Below, one piece after another: positions 38,301 through 53,353 of a DNA stretch of 64,000 bases (position 1 is its first letter; each line of letters opens with the position of its first letter). The translations under genes were made by a program, and so were the position numbers. Below the pieces are notes generated by a model, which saw only the letters and a list, made by a program, of their open reading frames with translations, made no database searches and had not been told where the DNA came from. Source of the stretch: Rostratula benghalensis (taxonomy: Eukaryota; Chordata; Aves; Charadriiformes; Rostratulidae); contig VXAI01000089.1 of the NCBI GenBank assembly GCA_013399305.1, forward strand, positions 1,786,213 to 1,850,212, read 5' to 3'.

Positions 38301-39030
38301 TGAAAGGGACAGGATGCATCTTTTCAATGCACATGGAGAGGAGTCATAGGCAGTCACATGTCTCTTTTCATATGAGTCCAGGTAAGTGAAGAGCCTTTAA
38401 GACGCAGCATTCAGCTACGCTACTTGCCAGTCAGGTGAATTTCCTTCCTGTTTTTTCATCCCAAAATAGGCACACATTAACCACATGATACCAAAACACA
38501 TACAAAGAGTACACCTAGGCACTTCATTTGTGTTAGCCAACATCCTTTAATACTATAAAAGAGGAAAAAAGCCAGGATGTAATGTATTTTGTAGCCCATT
38601 CTAGACTTTTTTCCCCTTTAAAACTCATCTAATAAAAGTCATTTGTACTTTTATATTTGTTTCTTGCAACAAGCATTCATTCATGCGTGGGTTCTTGTTT
38701 GCAGGAATGTATGCAGAGTGAAAGTCTCACATTAATTTAGAACTTCATTGACAAAAGAGTCTATGCCAAAAGTATACAATCATTCCTGTAAAAAATTTGT
38801 TTTTCCTTCTGCTTTTGATAGAACACCAAATCAAGACAAAGGACAACATCATATGTTTCAGGTTTCCATTCATCTACCACAAAGAAGTCATTTAAGCCAG
38901 CAGAAGTGACTTGCTCTGAGAGAGAAGGGACTGAAGTATGCTCCTGGTTTTCAGACAGCTTCAAATTAATGAACAAAATCTGAAGACTCACAACCTGTAA
39001 TTATTACGTAAGGAAGAAAAAGGCAGAATT

Positions 39031-39080
<50 letters not shown>

Positions 39081-39081
39081 T
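39031..39081 (+). repeat. (GATA)n microsatellite
   Basis: About 12 uninterrupted GATA units in intron 1, likely polymorphic in length. Confidence 0.97.
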
Positions 39082-39205
39082 GTCAAGTAGCAATTCTGAC
39101 ATTCTATTCCATACCATTGCAACCTATTTATTTGACTCTTGCAGCTTCAGGCCACAGTGTTGTAGGCTGTCTCTGTGTGACAAGCAATATGAGTCTGCAC
39201 CAGTG

Positions 39206-39336
39206 AGAATCTTATTCCTTCACCTGGTAATGGAGAAGCACAGGGATGTGAAGTAGCCTGGCTCCAGGTCACACAGCTGGCCTGTGCAACAGTCAGGAGC
39301 AGAAAGTAGGTTTCCAGACTCCAGCCAACTACAAAC
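39206..39336 (+). mobile_element. Probable ancient MIR-type SINE fragment
   Basis: The sequence around GTGAAGTAGCCTGGCTCC and AGGTCACACAGCTGG, followed about 30 bp later by CAGGAGCAGAAAGTAGGTTT and CCAGACTCC, follows the order and spacing of the MIR core and 3' part (GTTAAGTAACTTGCC, AGGTCACACAGCT, GGATTCGAACCCAGG). MIRs predate amniotes and are scarce in birds. Matched by eye only; degree of divergence is high outside the core. Confidence 0.6.
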
Positions 39337-42300
39337 GAAAGGTTCACCAGCACAGTGCAAGTTAAATTTTCAGGAGCAAGAGTAAATCATATGCAACACA
39401 CAAGGATATTGCTCTTTATCTATCTTTGTATTTATTTTTTAACTAGAGTTGCCATTTCCATATTCCCGCACAGAATCTGGGCCTTTTTGCTGCAGAATTT
39501 AGGTCAACTTAGGAAAATGTCTGCGGAGTTGAGGAGAATACCAGGGCAGACAGTTTAGAGATGCTGAACATGGTCTAACCCTCATATTATTTGAGATCAC
39601 AGTGAAAAGAGGGAGATGGAAAAAAGGATGGCCATCCAAAAAGGGAGCTTTGCATGAGGGTGAGTAAGGATATTCACTTTGAAGGACCAACAGCTAGAAG
39701 TAGTGAAATTCTTATATGGTCTGAGGGCCTTTTCCCTTAAGAGGATTTTGCCAAAACGGCTGAATCCTTCTTCTCGCTACCCAAACTCCTACTGGGCAGC
39801 ATATTAATAACTCTGCTGTTCTAGAAAATACCTGGACAAAAAAAAAAAAAACATCTTAGGTCTTCCTCAATATCCTCTGAAAGAAGGAGATACTCATGAC
39901 CAAAGAAGAGGAAGTTTGTTTTAATCAGGCCTCTCTTTCACACATGCTAGCTGGAGCCACAAAGCGTGTGCACACTTCCACTCCACCCTGGCTAACAAAA
40001 TTTATGAGAACAAACCAAGCAATTAGTTTTCACATGCTGACAGTTGCACCTATTCTTCATTGTTAGAACATCACCACAAACAAGACCCAGATATTTTATG
40101 GATTTTTTTAGAAAAAAGTTCAGATTGTAAGAATAAAGTCCTACAAAATCTTCAGGCTACATCATCACCTTCAGTGTATGTTCAACTAGTGTATTTGTTT
40201 CTGAAAAACTTCAATAAACTGTCCCAGCTTGAGATTCTGGGTATCTTAGAAAAAAAACAACTTTCCAAAAAAGGTGATTAGCCTGTGCTCAGAGCCATAC
40301 ACCGGCAACCAAGGGCTCCTGATCCTATTTAATGTCAACCCAAACTCTGCAGAAGGAGCCCACAGACACAGAGCAGTCTCTGTAGTATTCCAAGATACCG
40401 CTGGCATTCCTGTTGAAGGAAGCATACTGAGCATGCCTCATCCTATGCCTGCAGCACAGAACCAGCCTAAGCTCTGCCCAAAGCCAAGTATGTCATGGGC
40501 AGCTGTGACTGTTATTTTGCCGGGCAGAGATACAAAGTGGCAACACCTCTTCTTTGTTTTTTTGTTTGGTTTGTTTTTTCTTCCCCTGTAGCTGTCAACT
40601 CAGATACACAAACATGTTTGCTACAGCTGGAAGAAACCTAGATAAAAATCCAGTTTGCATTTACTGTGAAGCACATCTGGGAATCAGGAGTTCTTCTGGA
40701 AACTGCATCTGCCCACTCTGTGCAGTCAAATCTTTCAGCACGCTAGGTTGAGGTGGCATAGAGACAGCTGCTACCTGCACACAGTTTATGTCATGTCACC
40801 TAAGAGAAGCACACTGCTGCTTCACACTGAGCCAGTGGAGGAACCCTACCTTCCCACCCTTGGCATCCCATCTCACAATTACCAAGCTAAGTCTGGAAGT
40901 TGATATGGTATCAGCATTTGGGGGAAGTAGGCAAAAAAGGGTTAAATCTTTCACCTTCTTTATCCCTGTCTAGCCTCACACATGATCAAGATTTTTATCT
41001 TGCAATTCGCTTAGCTTAGGCTGCTTGTCTGAGTAGTGTCACCTTTTCTTACAAAGGATCATTCCTTTCTAACATAGTATCTCACCTTCCAAGCTGTATT
41101 CCTGACATTAAATCTTAAATTTCTGCTTTTCTGCCATAAATAATTCTTCCTGGTCTATGTACTACCTCTGTAGACCCCTCCTTCTCCAGGTCTTCTAGAA
41201 AGATGCAATCTGATCATCCGCTGTTTCCACAGCCTAGCAAAGAACAATACTGGTGATGTGTATCTTTAAAGTAGCTCTGAAGTCAAAGGAGCTGGTCTTT
41301 CATTTCTTCTGAAGGTGTCTGGTGTGCTGGTCCTACTACTGCTTTTACCTATTAAGAGACGAGCACATTTTCAAAGAAAAACTGCTCTACCCAGAACCAT
41401 TACTCAGAAAGGCAGAGAAAACGAGGGAGAGCAAAAAGAGGGGTGGGAAAGGCCTACAGCAGATACCAGCAGGAGTGACTGACAGTCGTCTGGTCTTACT
41501 GTCTCTCAACGCTGCTGGTGACAAGGGGCCACCCAGGCACTCCAGAAACTGGTACCTGAGGCTTCAGAGTCTTAAGTCTTATATTTATTTCTCTTTTTCT
41601 TTTTGAGGAACAAGACTCCCTTTCTGGTACTCATTGTCCGTTACTCTGAACTCAGTAACTGATATAACTGTGGTCAGTCAAGACATTGCATGTGTGTGTA
41701 CGCTATGTCTGGATCCTCAGGAAGGCAGCCTGGTATTTTATTTTTAAACTTTGGCTCCTGTTGCACAGCCCCACATATAATGGCTCCACTCCTGAAGGTT
41801 GGATAGTCTTCTGCTATCAGTTTTCAAAGAAAAACAAAGCCATGCAAGGCAATACCACCAAGAGAACAGGAGCAAAGTTCTCTTCTAAAGATTTTCTTTC
41901 TCTCATAAAAAACCAAGAGATCGCAGAAAGATTAAGCCATCAGTGTCATTCCAACTTACTGCTCCTGTATTCTTACAAGCTGCAGAATATTGTGCAAGTC
42001 CCGATAACTGCTGTGCTTCCAGAGATTTCTCCAGTTTTTTATTTCTGGAAATTTGCTAGAGTTCTGCCAGTTTGTCCCAGCTGAGGACCAAACCTTTATG
42101 TGGATTGGTACTTACTAAAGTCTTTTATTATGAACTAGAGGGTCAAAATAGGAATAAGTTTCTTCTTACCTGAAAGCAGAACCTGTAATGGATCTTCAAG
42201 GTCTTAGAAGCTGAAGGAGGCAGAACCAGACTTGCTAATCATAGGACTAGTGCTACAGTTCACCCTTCCTGAAGAGCCCGCCCTTTAGATGTGTTCCAAA

Positions 42301-45300
42301 GATGACAAACTGACTTGTATCATATACCTCTAGCCACGTGCAGTACAAGATCATTTTGGCAGTGAAGCTTCACTGTCCAAAAAAAAAACCAAAAACGTGG
42401 TTTCCTTTTCAGCTGAGCATACAGGGACTGTATCTGTAGACTTGATTACTAGAAGGAAATGTTCAAGTTAAAGACAAGCAGGCTCCTTTGCACCCATGAC
42501 TGGGAGGAAAGACTTTACTCAGAATATGGGAGAGAAATGGAGAGGGAAAAGTTTGACAAGAGGAAAATACATTCTTATCCTGACTTCACTTTCATTTCAC
42601 AATGGAAAACAGCCACTAATCTAAGTTTTACTTACAGGTTAAAATAATCACTCATTCCAAAATCAAGAAATGGAGGAAACAGCTCAGATCTCTTTCTTCT
42701 TCATTCCTGAACTCCTTTGTTCTCACATTGTCTTCTAACTGCTCTAGCTAGACTACTGTGATACGGAATTCTGAATCTTGAAAGCAGTCTTCCAAAACTG
42801 AAATTACAAATTAAGAACTGAAAACCATTTGTCAATTAGGGAATCAAAACTCTCCTTCATCCTGCTGTAGTAATTGGTTTCTAAAGTAAAAAAAAAAACA
42901 GAACAGCATTTACAGTGAGGCCTCTACTGCAGCATGACCTTCAAAACTAAGCTAATGTAGCATTTTTCCCAGAAATTGACTTGTTTGTGCATCAGTTATC
43001 AAATAAAGAAGATCTAATGATAACACTTACTGCTAAAGTCTTTGATTAGCACAGAAGACAAAAAGAGTTAATCTCTTAAGTTTCATAGATGTATCATCCT
43101 TAACAGTCCAAAGTCCAAGATTTTGAGAGGTGTCTAACAAAAAAAATGAAATGTATTTCTACTGAAAGGGTTGAATTTACTGAAATGCTTTCAAAATATA
43201 ATTGGTGGGATATCTCTAACAGGATGTAAGGTTAGTCTGGGAAATTGACAGGTTGATGAATTCTGATTGGATTTTTGCCACAACCACCAAAGTGCTGGGG
43301 TGTAGAGGAAACCAGAAGTCTTCTTGTTGGGGGGATTTACTGTCCTTTAGAAACCACAAAGTGAAAGTCTATAGTAGCTCTGCTAGAACTACAAAACCCC
43401 CGTTCCATTTAATTTTTTCCTCTATTGAGATAACAGAAAACAGAGGAAGGCAGATTCCACTTTGAGAACAAAATATAAATAACTTGTCCATAGTTTTAAG
43501 CCTAAGGCAGGGAATGGAGGGAAACCTACTACAGATAATCAAGCCTAAACTGATAATTACAAACCTGCAGTCAGCCTTATCATTTCACTTAACTTGATTG
43601 TTTGTTATCCCTTTGCTTTGCCAGGTGAGAAAAAGTCTTCCTACACATTCTTGTAAAACTCAATTATCTCCTTAGACTCCCTACACCTCCAAGTTACAGC
43701 ATTTCCACCAGCTGTTCTTTAAGACCCTTTAAGTTCTTTAATCCCTGACCAAAAATGATGTAATGGCAGTGGGAATCATCTTGCTCAAAGTTCAGCTTCT
43801 ACAACTAGACAGTTGTCCACATCCAACTCAGTGGTAACCGTTCAAAGCCTGTCTCCCACCACAGCATCTGAAGAGAAACTACACTTAGCCTTGATGCGTT
43901 ATCACTTTTTACAGAGTCCATCAGTCATTCCAATAGCTCCTAATCTTTTCCCACTAGTAAATCAGAAATAAAGAACTATTTATATAGCAAACGTTTTCAG
44001 GTCTTAGATTCCAGCCACTGCGTCTTGTTACAGACTCCAGATTCCTACAATGTTGGATATAGCCTGGCAAATTAACTGCTTCTAGTCCTCTAAATGTTAT
44101 TTCTGAAAACCTCTGAAAAGGAGGAGTGGACTACCTGAAAGCTCTCACTGTGAAGAACAATTTTCCAGACTTCAAATCATTACTATGTCCAGCATTTCCA
44201 GAGCCATTTTCACAGACATGCCGACTTCAGGAATGTATTTAGTATTCCAAGAGCGGTACTTGCACAGATCAGCAGAGGGACAACAGTGTCTCCTGTGTTT
44301 ACACATCTTAATGGTGTACTAGTCCACTTTGCTATTCTAACCATTTTGAATGATATCTACTGCTTTGCACGATCCCTGTTTTCTGATTTAAAAGGAAGAC
44401 AGGTCTCTTAAAGTCCACATAGGCTACAAAGCCAACACACTTCTTCAGTGAGTCACAGAGTGTTTTCTGTTCCACATTTTCTATCTGTTACAGACATAAA
44501 CTCAACGAGAAACTTTTAGGTCTGATGTATTTTTAAGTATAATTAGTGGTATAGAGAACAGAAGGAAAAAGGAAAAGTCTCTTTAAATCCTGTCAGATAC
44601 CCTTTTTGCCTGACCTGTGGGATGCTTTTGTTAGCAGTGGAATGGATCCAAAATAAAAAGGAAAATCCTTGTTTTTCTCTTTGGGATCAAGGGCTGTCAA
44701 AGGCACAACACTGGTGTTATTTGTTTGATCTATCAAAGGAAGGTCATTATTTACTTTGGTCATGGAAAGCCCCAAAAGTATTTTTGATACACTAAAAAAG
44801 CCAATGGCTAATGAGATCTGTGATTCCTCTGCACTGTCTGCATGAGGTTTTCTCATCCCATAGTCCCCTTCTCCTTGAGCTGCAAAAGCAGCCACCTCCA
44901 TCTGGATGTTCCCCGAGGAACTGACCCAATTCTCAATCCCTTTTACTTGGAGGAAAAAAACAAAAAGGCACAAATGGTGTTAGACTTGGATCTAAAGATT
45001 GTACAAAAGTGTTGCGACGATTACCCTTCTTTCTTCAGTTCAACTCCTTTGTGAACAACGCCCTAAAATCTGCTGTTATCTTTGAAGTAAGGTAAGTTCC
45101 AAAATTCAACATTTGGCCACAGGAACTTCAGATACCCACCTTGCTTGATGTGTTGGATCACTGAGAAACCAAGCACATTACTGTTGTTCAAAGCTGCATG
45201 CAAGACAACCCTTCATGGTTCCTCTTACTTAAGCCATGATAGAGCCTTTTTGGTGAAAACATTATCAGCTGTATGACTGGTACAGTGCTGCAACTTTTCA

Positions 45301-48300
45301 GAAAACAATGATTAGTCCAACTGTCTAGTATGTTAAGGATTTCTATTATTAAGAAAAAAATAAAAACATACCACAAAACAGAGATAAGATCTGCTTAATA
45401 TAAAGTTGGGAAATGCAACAGCTTCAAAGGATGCTTTTCTGAAGGTCTCCAAAACTAGCCACAACCCTCTGCTGTGCCTCCTATTTCCTGAAGAGGTAAA
45501 TAAGCAGTAGATAAAAAGAAATTCTTTTGCAGCCTTTACCAGTAGACAATTGACTTTTTGTCTCTGCTTAGCACCCGGCTGATACTGTTCTTTCAGAAAG
45601 GACTCGATTTCAGACAAATCTTTATCACTTGGGAGAATGCTCCTTGATTTATTAGTGAGATTTATGTCCACCGTGGAGATTTTTCCTCTTTTCCTCACAC
45701 CCACTATTGTTTGAAAGCTCACTGAACTCTTTTCCAATAGACATTTTCAGAATATATGCATTTTTGATCATCCCATCCAAATAACACAGACATGGTATAA
45801 CCATGGTTGAATAAAAGAGGCAAAGCAGCCCTTCTTAGGGCTGACTTCAGACTTCAGCCACTGAGTAACTAGTATCATTATTCCTCTCCCCAATAGTTCT
45901 TCCTCTAGGTTAAAGCAGCTGGAAACTAATACTGAAGGTTCTATTGAGTCAAATCCAGCATGGCATATCCACTGGGATGGGATTTAACCCTCTCCTCTGA
46001 ATAAACAGAGGGAAGTTTCACAATTGCTTTTGGATACCAAACTTGCTGATCATGACAGCCCATTTATCACATTTACTAGTTTCAACACAGGCTTCCACTC
46101 AAGGAGTCTGATGACTTTCTGATGTGCCTTTATAAGCAGGCTCCTAAAGCTGCATCTTCATCCCCTTTGCACACTACTGATGGACTCTGTCAGCATCATG
46201 CAGAACTAATTACTTCTCTTTTGAGCTGACATACCTTCTATGGAGTATGTGGGAGAACCAAGGATGGAAAAGATCTCATGGATCACCAAGATTGGTTCTG
46301 TTATCAGATGAAAAATGGGGGGAAAGGGGAAAAGATGAAAAAAGGGAAAAATTCTTCATGTACAGAAAAAAATCTTAGATAATTATTTACTAGCAGGTCA
46401 GAATTAACTGGATTTCTACACCAACTGAGCTTCCTTCAAGGTGGCCTTGGTCCAGTATTCCAAGCCTGTAACACTTCATCAGCTTCCTAATACCAGTTAA
46501 GATTTCTAGGCAAGCTACAGAAAAGAAAGTACTCATTAAAACCAGTAGTCCATTGCCACACTTTCCTATTACAAGCTTGTCAACCTGCCAGTGCAGAGAA
46601 CTTCTAGAACTCCTGCTTGCTCTCTTCCCACAGAACACAGAGCTGCATATTCCTTCAGATGCTCTATTCATCCTCCCTTTCTTCTCTATGAGCCTGCATC
46701 TTTGAGACAATGGATAAGAGGAGGCGGACCACTTCCTCCATTCATCTCAGCCTGCTGAAGCGTCAGATCTGTCTGATCTTGCAATAGAAGCATTACCCTT
46801 TGTTCTGATCAGGTTGCACAAATAGCTGTGCTTGTGTCAGTCTCCAGAGCAGACTTTTTTTTTTCATGACCAATATGATTACAGCTCATGCAACACATTG
46901 TGTCCTACTGAAAATACTGCAGTTTGTTTTCTTCCAGATCCAGTTCTACAAAAATGCCACTTAGTTTTAAGCCCCTTCCCTAAGGAAGAAGGGGAAAGTG
47001 TGTAATGCCATCACTACATGTATCCTAGCCAAATAAGCCAAAACATTCATAGCCTCACCAAATGAGCCAGGGTCATGAGAAGCACATGGAGGTAATCGAG
47101 TTGCAAGTTGATGGAGTTACACCGGTACAAGATGTTTATTACTCCCAAGACATGCCATCGCTTCTCTGCAGGTTAGGCACTCCCCATGCTGATCAGGAAC
47201 AGCTGCCTTTACAAGTCCTGACAGCCTACTTCTTCCCACACAGCCCCACCATGGTCGTGACATACCTTTGCCCAGAATTCACACCTGGACTGCTTGCAAG
47301 CCATCTGCAACTGAAGAGACACAGGTTAGCCATTGCCAGGTTATATGAATATTCAAAGCAGTATGTCTGGTAAGCAGTTCAGTTTCCCACACTGACAGAG
47401 GAGTAATAAATCACCACATCTACTGATATCATGAGCTCTCAATAGGTTACAAAGCATGGCTTTAATTTTCCCTTCCCACTGTTCTACCATAATGCACACT
47501 CCTTCTGAAAACAGTTGTTATTGCACACCCTTCCTTTTTCTAGGGCAGAAAACACAGCCTATAGGTTCCTCAGAACTTCAGCCTGTACTCATGCAGGTCG
47601 GAAGCTGAACTTTATTTTTATCTAGTACCTCCAAATTTCTTACATTTTTGGTCAAGTGTAAGTACATATGTTGCATTGTCTCCAGTACCTGGTAAAAGCT
47701 TCAATCCCCATTTTGGACTTCTAGCCAGGATTTAAACAGGAAAACAAAATTGCTAATCCACAGTTTGCAATGAAAAAAACACCTACCATGGGGGAAAAAT
47801 CCTCCTGCCTTCAGCCAAATCTAATCTAATCTTTCCTCACAGCTATAATATCACTCTGAGTGCTTCAGTCCCTAACTTTAGCTTCACATATGGAGCACCG
47901 GGAATTACTGACACAAACCTTTTTGTACAAGACCAGCCTGTAAAAAAACCCCACATAAATGGATCTGATTAACACTCCTGAGTTTGCAATCAGAATCAAT
48001 ACAGTTCCATGAAGATATTGCCATTTTTAGTAGCCACAATACCGTCCAAAATGCAACAGCATTACATGATTTCTGTTTCATAAAGGCTTTGGCTTCCCTT
48101 CTATTATCCCAGTCTTGCTTTAGCACATATTTTATATTAGAATGTGTTCCAGGAGGCATATGGCAATAGAACTAGGTCAACCATTAACCAAATAACAGGA
48201 AGCTGCTCTGCTGAGCATACCCTTCAAAGCTTGCTTAATGAGCTAGCTCTTCAGAATGTGTCCTTCAGTAAGGTTGAAAGTAACAGTTTCATGGGATTTT

Positions 48301-48520
48301 CTTTAAAGCCGCAAGGTGACCCAAGTTAGGCAGCTTCTGGACATGACAGACTCTGAACAGCCATTTCAAAGTGTAAAAAAGGCATCTAGGTGGGATGTTA
48401 AGAGATGAAGAACACTGCACAATCATGCATGGGTCATTGAACATCAGGAACCAGTTCCAATGATTTCTTCGTCTTATCAGCAAGCAGAACCCATCCCATC
48501 ATTAATCTACTCCCACAATT

Positions 48521-49818
48521 ACAGAATCACAGAATATCAGGGATTGGAAGGGACCTTGAGAGATCATCTAGTCCAATCCCCCTGCCAGAGCAGGAACACC
48601 TAGATCAGGTCACACAGGAACGCATCCAGATGGGTTTTGAATGTCTCCAGAGAAGGAGACTCCACAACCTCTCTGGGCAGCTCATTCCAGTGTTCCGTCA
48701 CCCTCACCGTGAAGAAATTTTTCCTCCTATTTAAATGGAACCTCCTGTGTTCCAGCTTGCACCCACTGCCCCTTGTCCTATCATAGGCCGTCACTGAGAA
48801 GAGCCTGGCTCCATCCTCCTCACACTCACCCTTTACATATTTATAAACATTAATGATGTCACCCCTCAGTCTCCTCTTCTCCAAGCTAAAGAGACCCAGC
48901 TTCCTCAGCCTTTCCTCATATGGGAGATGCTACACTCCCTTAATCATCTTTGTGGCTCTACACTGGACTCTCTCAAGCAGTTCCTGGAACTGAGGGGCCC
49001 AGAACTGGATGCAGTATTCCAGATGGGGTCTCACCAGGGCAGAGTAGAGGGGTAGGAGAACCTCTCTTACCTACTGACCACAGCCCTTCTAATATACTCC
49101 AGGATGCCATTGGCCTTCCTGGCCACCAGGGCACATGCTGGCTCATGGTCATCCTGCTGTCTACCAGGACCCCCAGGTCCCTTTCCCCATCACTGCTCTC
49201 CAACAGTACAGTTCGCAACTTGTACTGGTACCTGCAGTTGTTCTTGCCCAGATGTAGGACTCTACACTTGACCTTGTTAAATTTCATTAGATTTCTCTCT
49301 GCCCAGCTCTCCAGCCTGTCCAGGTCTCTCTGGATGGCAGCACGGCCTTCTGGTGTGTCAGCCATTCCTCACAGTTTTGTGTCATCAGCAAACTTGCTGA
49401 TCATGCATTCCATTCCCTCATCCAAGTAGTTGATGAATAGATTAAACAGTACTGGTCTCAGTACAGATCCCTGAGGGACTCCCCTAGGTACAGGGATCCA
49501 ACTAGACTCCATCCCATTGACCACCACTTTCTGGCTTCTATCCTTCAGCCAGTTCTTGATCCACCTCACTTCCCAATCGTCCAGGCCACACTTCCTCAGT
49601 TTAGCTGTGAGGACGCTGTGGGAGACAGTGTCAAATGCTTTACTGAAGTCAAGATAGATGACATCTACTGCTCTACCATCATCCATCCACCTGGTTATGT
49701 CTTTGTAAAAGGCTACCAGGTTGATCAAGCATGACTTCCCCTTGGTGAAGCCATGTTGACGACCTCTAATGACCCTCTTATCCTGGATATGCCTAGAGAT
49801 AGTGCCAAGGATAAGTCA
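48521..49818 (-). mobile_element. 5'-truncated CR1 LINE with recognisable reverse transcriptase
   Basis: The 3' tail is at 48521 (ATTCTGTGATTCTGT in minus sense). Reading leftward from about 49800, the reverse-transcriptase core is readable: [37 protein letters not shown] and the catalytic-box region [28 protein letters not shown] and RPHL-type C-terminal blocks follow in other frames. The 3'UTR part includes a minus-sense 94-residue open stretch ending in [17 protein letters not shown]. Frame changes and 5' truncation make it inactive. It is in intron 1 in the same orientation as ZNF462 and is better preserved than the copy at 2-3 kb. Confidence 0.95.
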
Positions 49819-52800
49819 TTTTTCAATTTCAATTCAATTTTGGTAAAGAACACAGGAATTTGCCTTTGTAGTGCTTGTGGGGAAGCATACAATCATTATA
49901 TAAAGTTACCATCTCCCTGCCTCCTTCCATGCTTTCCTTTCAGAGAATGGCAAATTACTCTAAACACTTGTTAGGCTTGAAAAACAGATTGGTATGAAAG
50001 TTTGCAAGTCAGTGTCCGACTGAATTGTTTATGTCATGTTTTCTCCTTGATCATGTTGAGATACGTACAGGATTTAACATGATCCGTCATATCAGGGAGA
50101 AAAAAATTCCTATGTCATTGTTGATACCTTCATTTGCTGCATCTCAATCTTACCAATTGCTTCCACTAAATATCACATTCCATACTTATAAGCAACCACA
50201 AAAGCCTAGGCTTGACATATCAGTTGTTAGGACTTTGAGAAGAATCAAGCGCCAAGGAAAAGAATCTATGAGTAAAATGGAGGTTTGAAAAAGTTCTATT
50301 GATATTATACTGTTAACAAAGCAGCATAAACACTTGCCAGCACTCTACTTAAAAGGAATTCTGCATACAACAAACAGTGATATTCATCACACAACTGTTG
50401 CAATAACAGGATAAATCAACTGCCATCTACCACAAAGCAGTATCAACTTTTCAACCTCAAAACGTCACCATCAAGCTATACTACTATAGTCAAATCTTGA
50501 CATTAAACATATATAGGTTTTAATATTAGCTTTCCAATTACTTTTAAAAATGCATACAGCCTCTTACCTTTTTATTGTGGTCTTTCTTTTGGACAGTGTT
50601 TCTACAAAACAAAACATTCCGAGATCTTGATATCATTATTTACCTAAACAAAACCAACACCAAGTAGTCCTCTCTACACCACTGCCAGTGGTAGACATGT
50701 TTCTCCGCTATTTCTAACATGAAACATATATGCATCGATTTTCCCAAATAGTTCACACCTATCTTTGTGATAGCAAAGATAAAACAAACCCAAAAAGAGC
50801 AAAAAACCATCACTAATATGTCCAACATACATTACCCTATTAGTGCCACCATAACTGATGTTCATGAGATGGGAACTCAAGTCCATCTTTCTGGTGCTAG
50901 ATCCTGCTGGTCTACCAGATAATAGTTCCAGTTCCTAATTATCAAACACAGGAAATGATGAGGCATCCATGATGACGGAGAAAACAGTAAATGTGTATGT
51001 GATCATATGTCCCTGCAGATTGCTTTGGATCTTAAGCGACAGCTCCTTGCTGAAACAGGCTAACTCGGTGGAAGACTGCCAAGCATGCTGTGGTGAGATT
51101 ATCATCTTAGTAGTTATTTATAATAAACTATCTTCAGCAAGTAGCACCTTTTTCGGTATGAAAAGTCAAGGACAGTGTGTTTTCTTTGCAGTATAGAGAT
51201 GTTCTAGGAGAAAAGGGGCAGACAAAATGTAGAAGCATTATTCACTTGAATATGAAGAAACACTTCTGATTAACATTCTCCACTGTGTTCTAAAAAGTGT
51301 CAACAACACTAGAAAAACCACAGATCTACCAGCTACTAGAAAATAAAACCTGCAAGGGAAATTACATGGACAGACACAACAGAGCAGCCATCCCTTAGAA
51401 AAAGTCTCTTGGATTGCCTGCATCCCCAATACTTCTGATGCTGAAACAGCTACAATAACATGGAGTTATTGTATTATTATAGAACCAAGAAAAAGTTCTG
51501 CCCTGAGAGATGGTGTTCAAGTTTCACATAATTCTTCTGTTCCATTTCTTTGAAAGTGCCCTATGCAGAACTGCCAGGCTGCCATAGCTTCAACCAAAAA
51601 AATCTCCTGAATGGGGGCAATGGAGCAAGGATGAAGTTACTGCAGAAGAGAGCAAACAGTCTTCACACACAAGCCACATTTTATTTGCATCCCCTCCTCC
51701 CATCACCAAATTGCAACTGGGAAAACATACCTGTGGGTTGACTACTCCCAAAATCCCACTCCATTTCTTAGGAACATATGAAGAAAGTCATACCTTTGCA
51801 GGGCTACCACAGAACAGCATCTAAGACAAGGATTCATTCAAGGGAAGCTGTAATATTTTTCTTTGAAAATCCTGCTGAACAGGCAATAGAGAGCTCTGAT
51901 TATGAATTTCCACTCTGCTATGCCCACCAGGAAGCAAGTTCTGGTATTCTAGGTCTTCCTAGGCTGCAGCTACCGAAAGACATTTCCAAATGTTTGGGGG
52001 GAAAAAACAAACATCAAAAAATTGGAATCCAGTGGATCACTCTATGGCAGAACAGATAGAAGATGTATTGCCAGATTTTTAAGTCCATAGAATGCCTAGG
52101 AAGCTTATTTAGAAATTCTTTTGCTGCAGATTTAGACCACCACGCAACAGTATTTGGCTCTCTTAAAAAGCAGTGTCATGGTAATTTGCCACTAGCTTTA
52201 ATCAAATAGGAAAAAGGAATTCTAATAGGACAGTCCTGCTAAAAAGAAAGCAGAAACAATTACAATGTCTTAGTCTCTCAAATTATACACAGTATCACTT
52301 GCAGCATTTCATACCTTTCTGTATTTCACAGCTGCAGTACAATGTTCTCAAATGGTTACAGCTTTTGAACAAACTGTCTCTGCACTAAAGCCAAAAGGAT
52401 CTACAATGAAACTTCATCTGAAGCTCAGGACTTTCACATGACTGAACTCTTCTCTTTCTCCAGATCTGCTTAGTCCTTCAGCCTCCCCCCAGCCCTTTTT
52501 ATAATCCATCAGACATGGTTTTGGAGTGCACTTCACTTGTTTAAAAAAACACAAACAGGTTCAAAAAGAGAAAGAAATTAAACCCTGCTGGGCTGATGTT
52601 TTCAGATGACAAAGCAGAAGGTAATCGTTTAATACCAAGTATGAAAGCAGCATAAAAGGACAAGATGCAGAGGGGGAAAATCTATTTAGGCTTCCTGCAC
52701 TGGCATGAAATGGCTGCTTTCCTTCTTACTGCCAGCTCCCATGCTTCATGTTGACATTACACATCCTGTACTGTAGATCCACCCCCATGCTGATGCTTGC

Positions 52801-53330
52801 CCAACAGAATTATCTCCTGCGTCACAGCAGTGGTAACAGAACTGCTGGCTCTGCAGATCTGAAAGCACCGTTTCAATGCTTAATACATGCAGCAACTGGA
52901 CACACTACCAGATATTCTGGGTTGGTTTGTGGCTGTATTACTTGTCCAAATGTTCTGTTCTCCCATTGAGACCAAATCCTCAAACGTGATTTTATTAATT
53001 TCCACCAAAGTGCAGGGACAGTTGACAGCACTTGTGTCTGGTCTATCTCCAACAGGGTTGCTAAGATGAAAAAAACCTAAAAATAACTGGAAATGCTGCT
53101 TCATACCAACAGAGGACAAGATCTTTTGGAGTAAATATTTAAATGATCTGCCAGATGAACTACCATAGCAGTATAAGCCACATGGATAGCAACTTGTGTT
53201 ACATACGCATATGCAAAGTTACACACTCCTGTCACTGTAAAAGGGCCTAAATTGAATTTTCCATGATCCAAAGCACCACTACCTTGAACAGGCGATTACC
53301 CTATTAGTATCTATTCAAGTCATTCCCTTA

Positions 53331-53353
53331 AACAAACAAACAAACAAACAAAG
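53331..53353 (+). repeat. (CAAA)n microsatellite
   Basis: Five to six CAAA units in intron 1. Confidence 0.9.

Noticed and set aside
39031..39081. Regular tandem repeat as a possible CRISPR-like array
   Set aside because: It is a simple GATA microsatellite without spacers, in a vertebrate genome.
44593..45737. Two neighbouring minus-strand ORFs (126 and 134 codons) with fairly ordinary protein composition
   Set aside because: Both open at TTG rather than ATG, no family is recognisable, and no matching splice-site pair joins them. A protein-level search would settle it.
48950..49429. 159-codon plus-strand ORF
   Set aside because: Antisense shadow of the CR1 reverse-transcriptase region.
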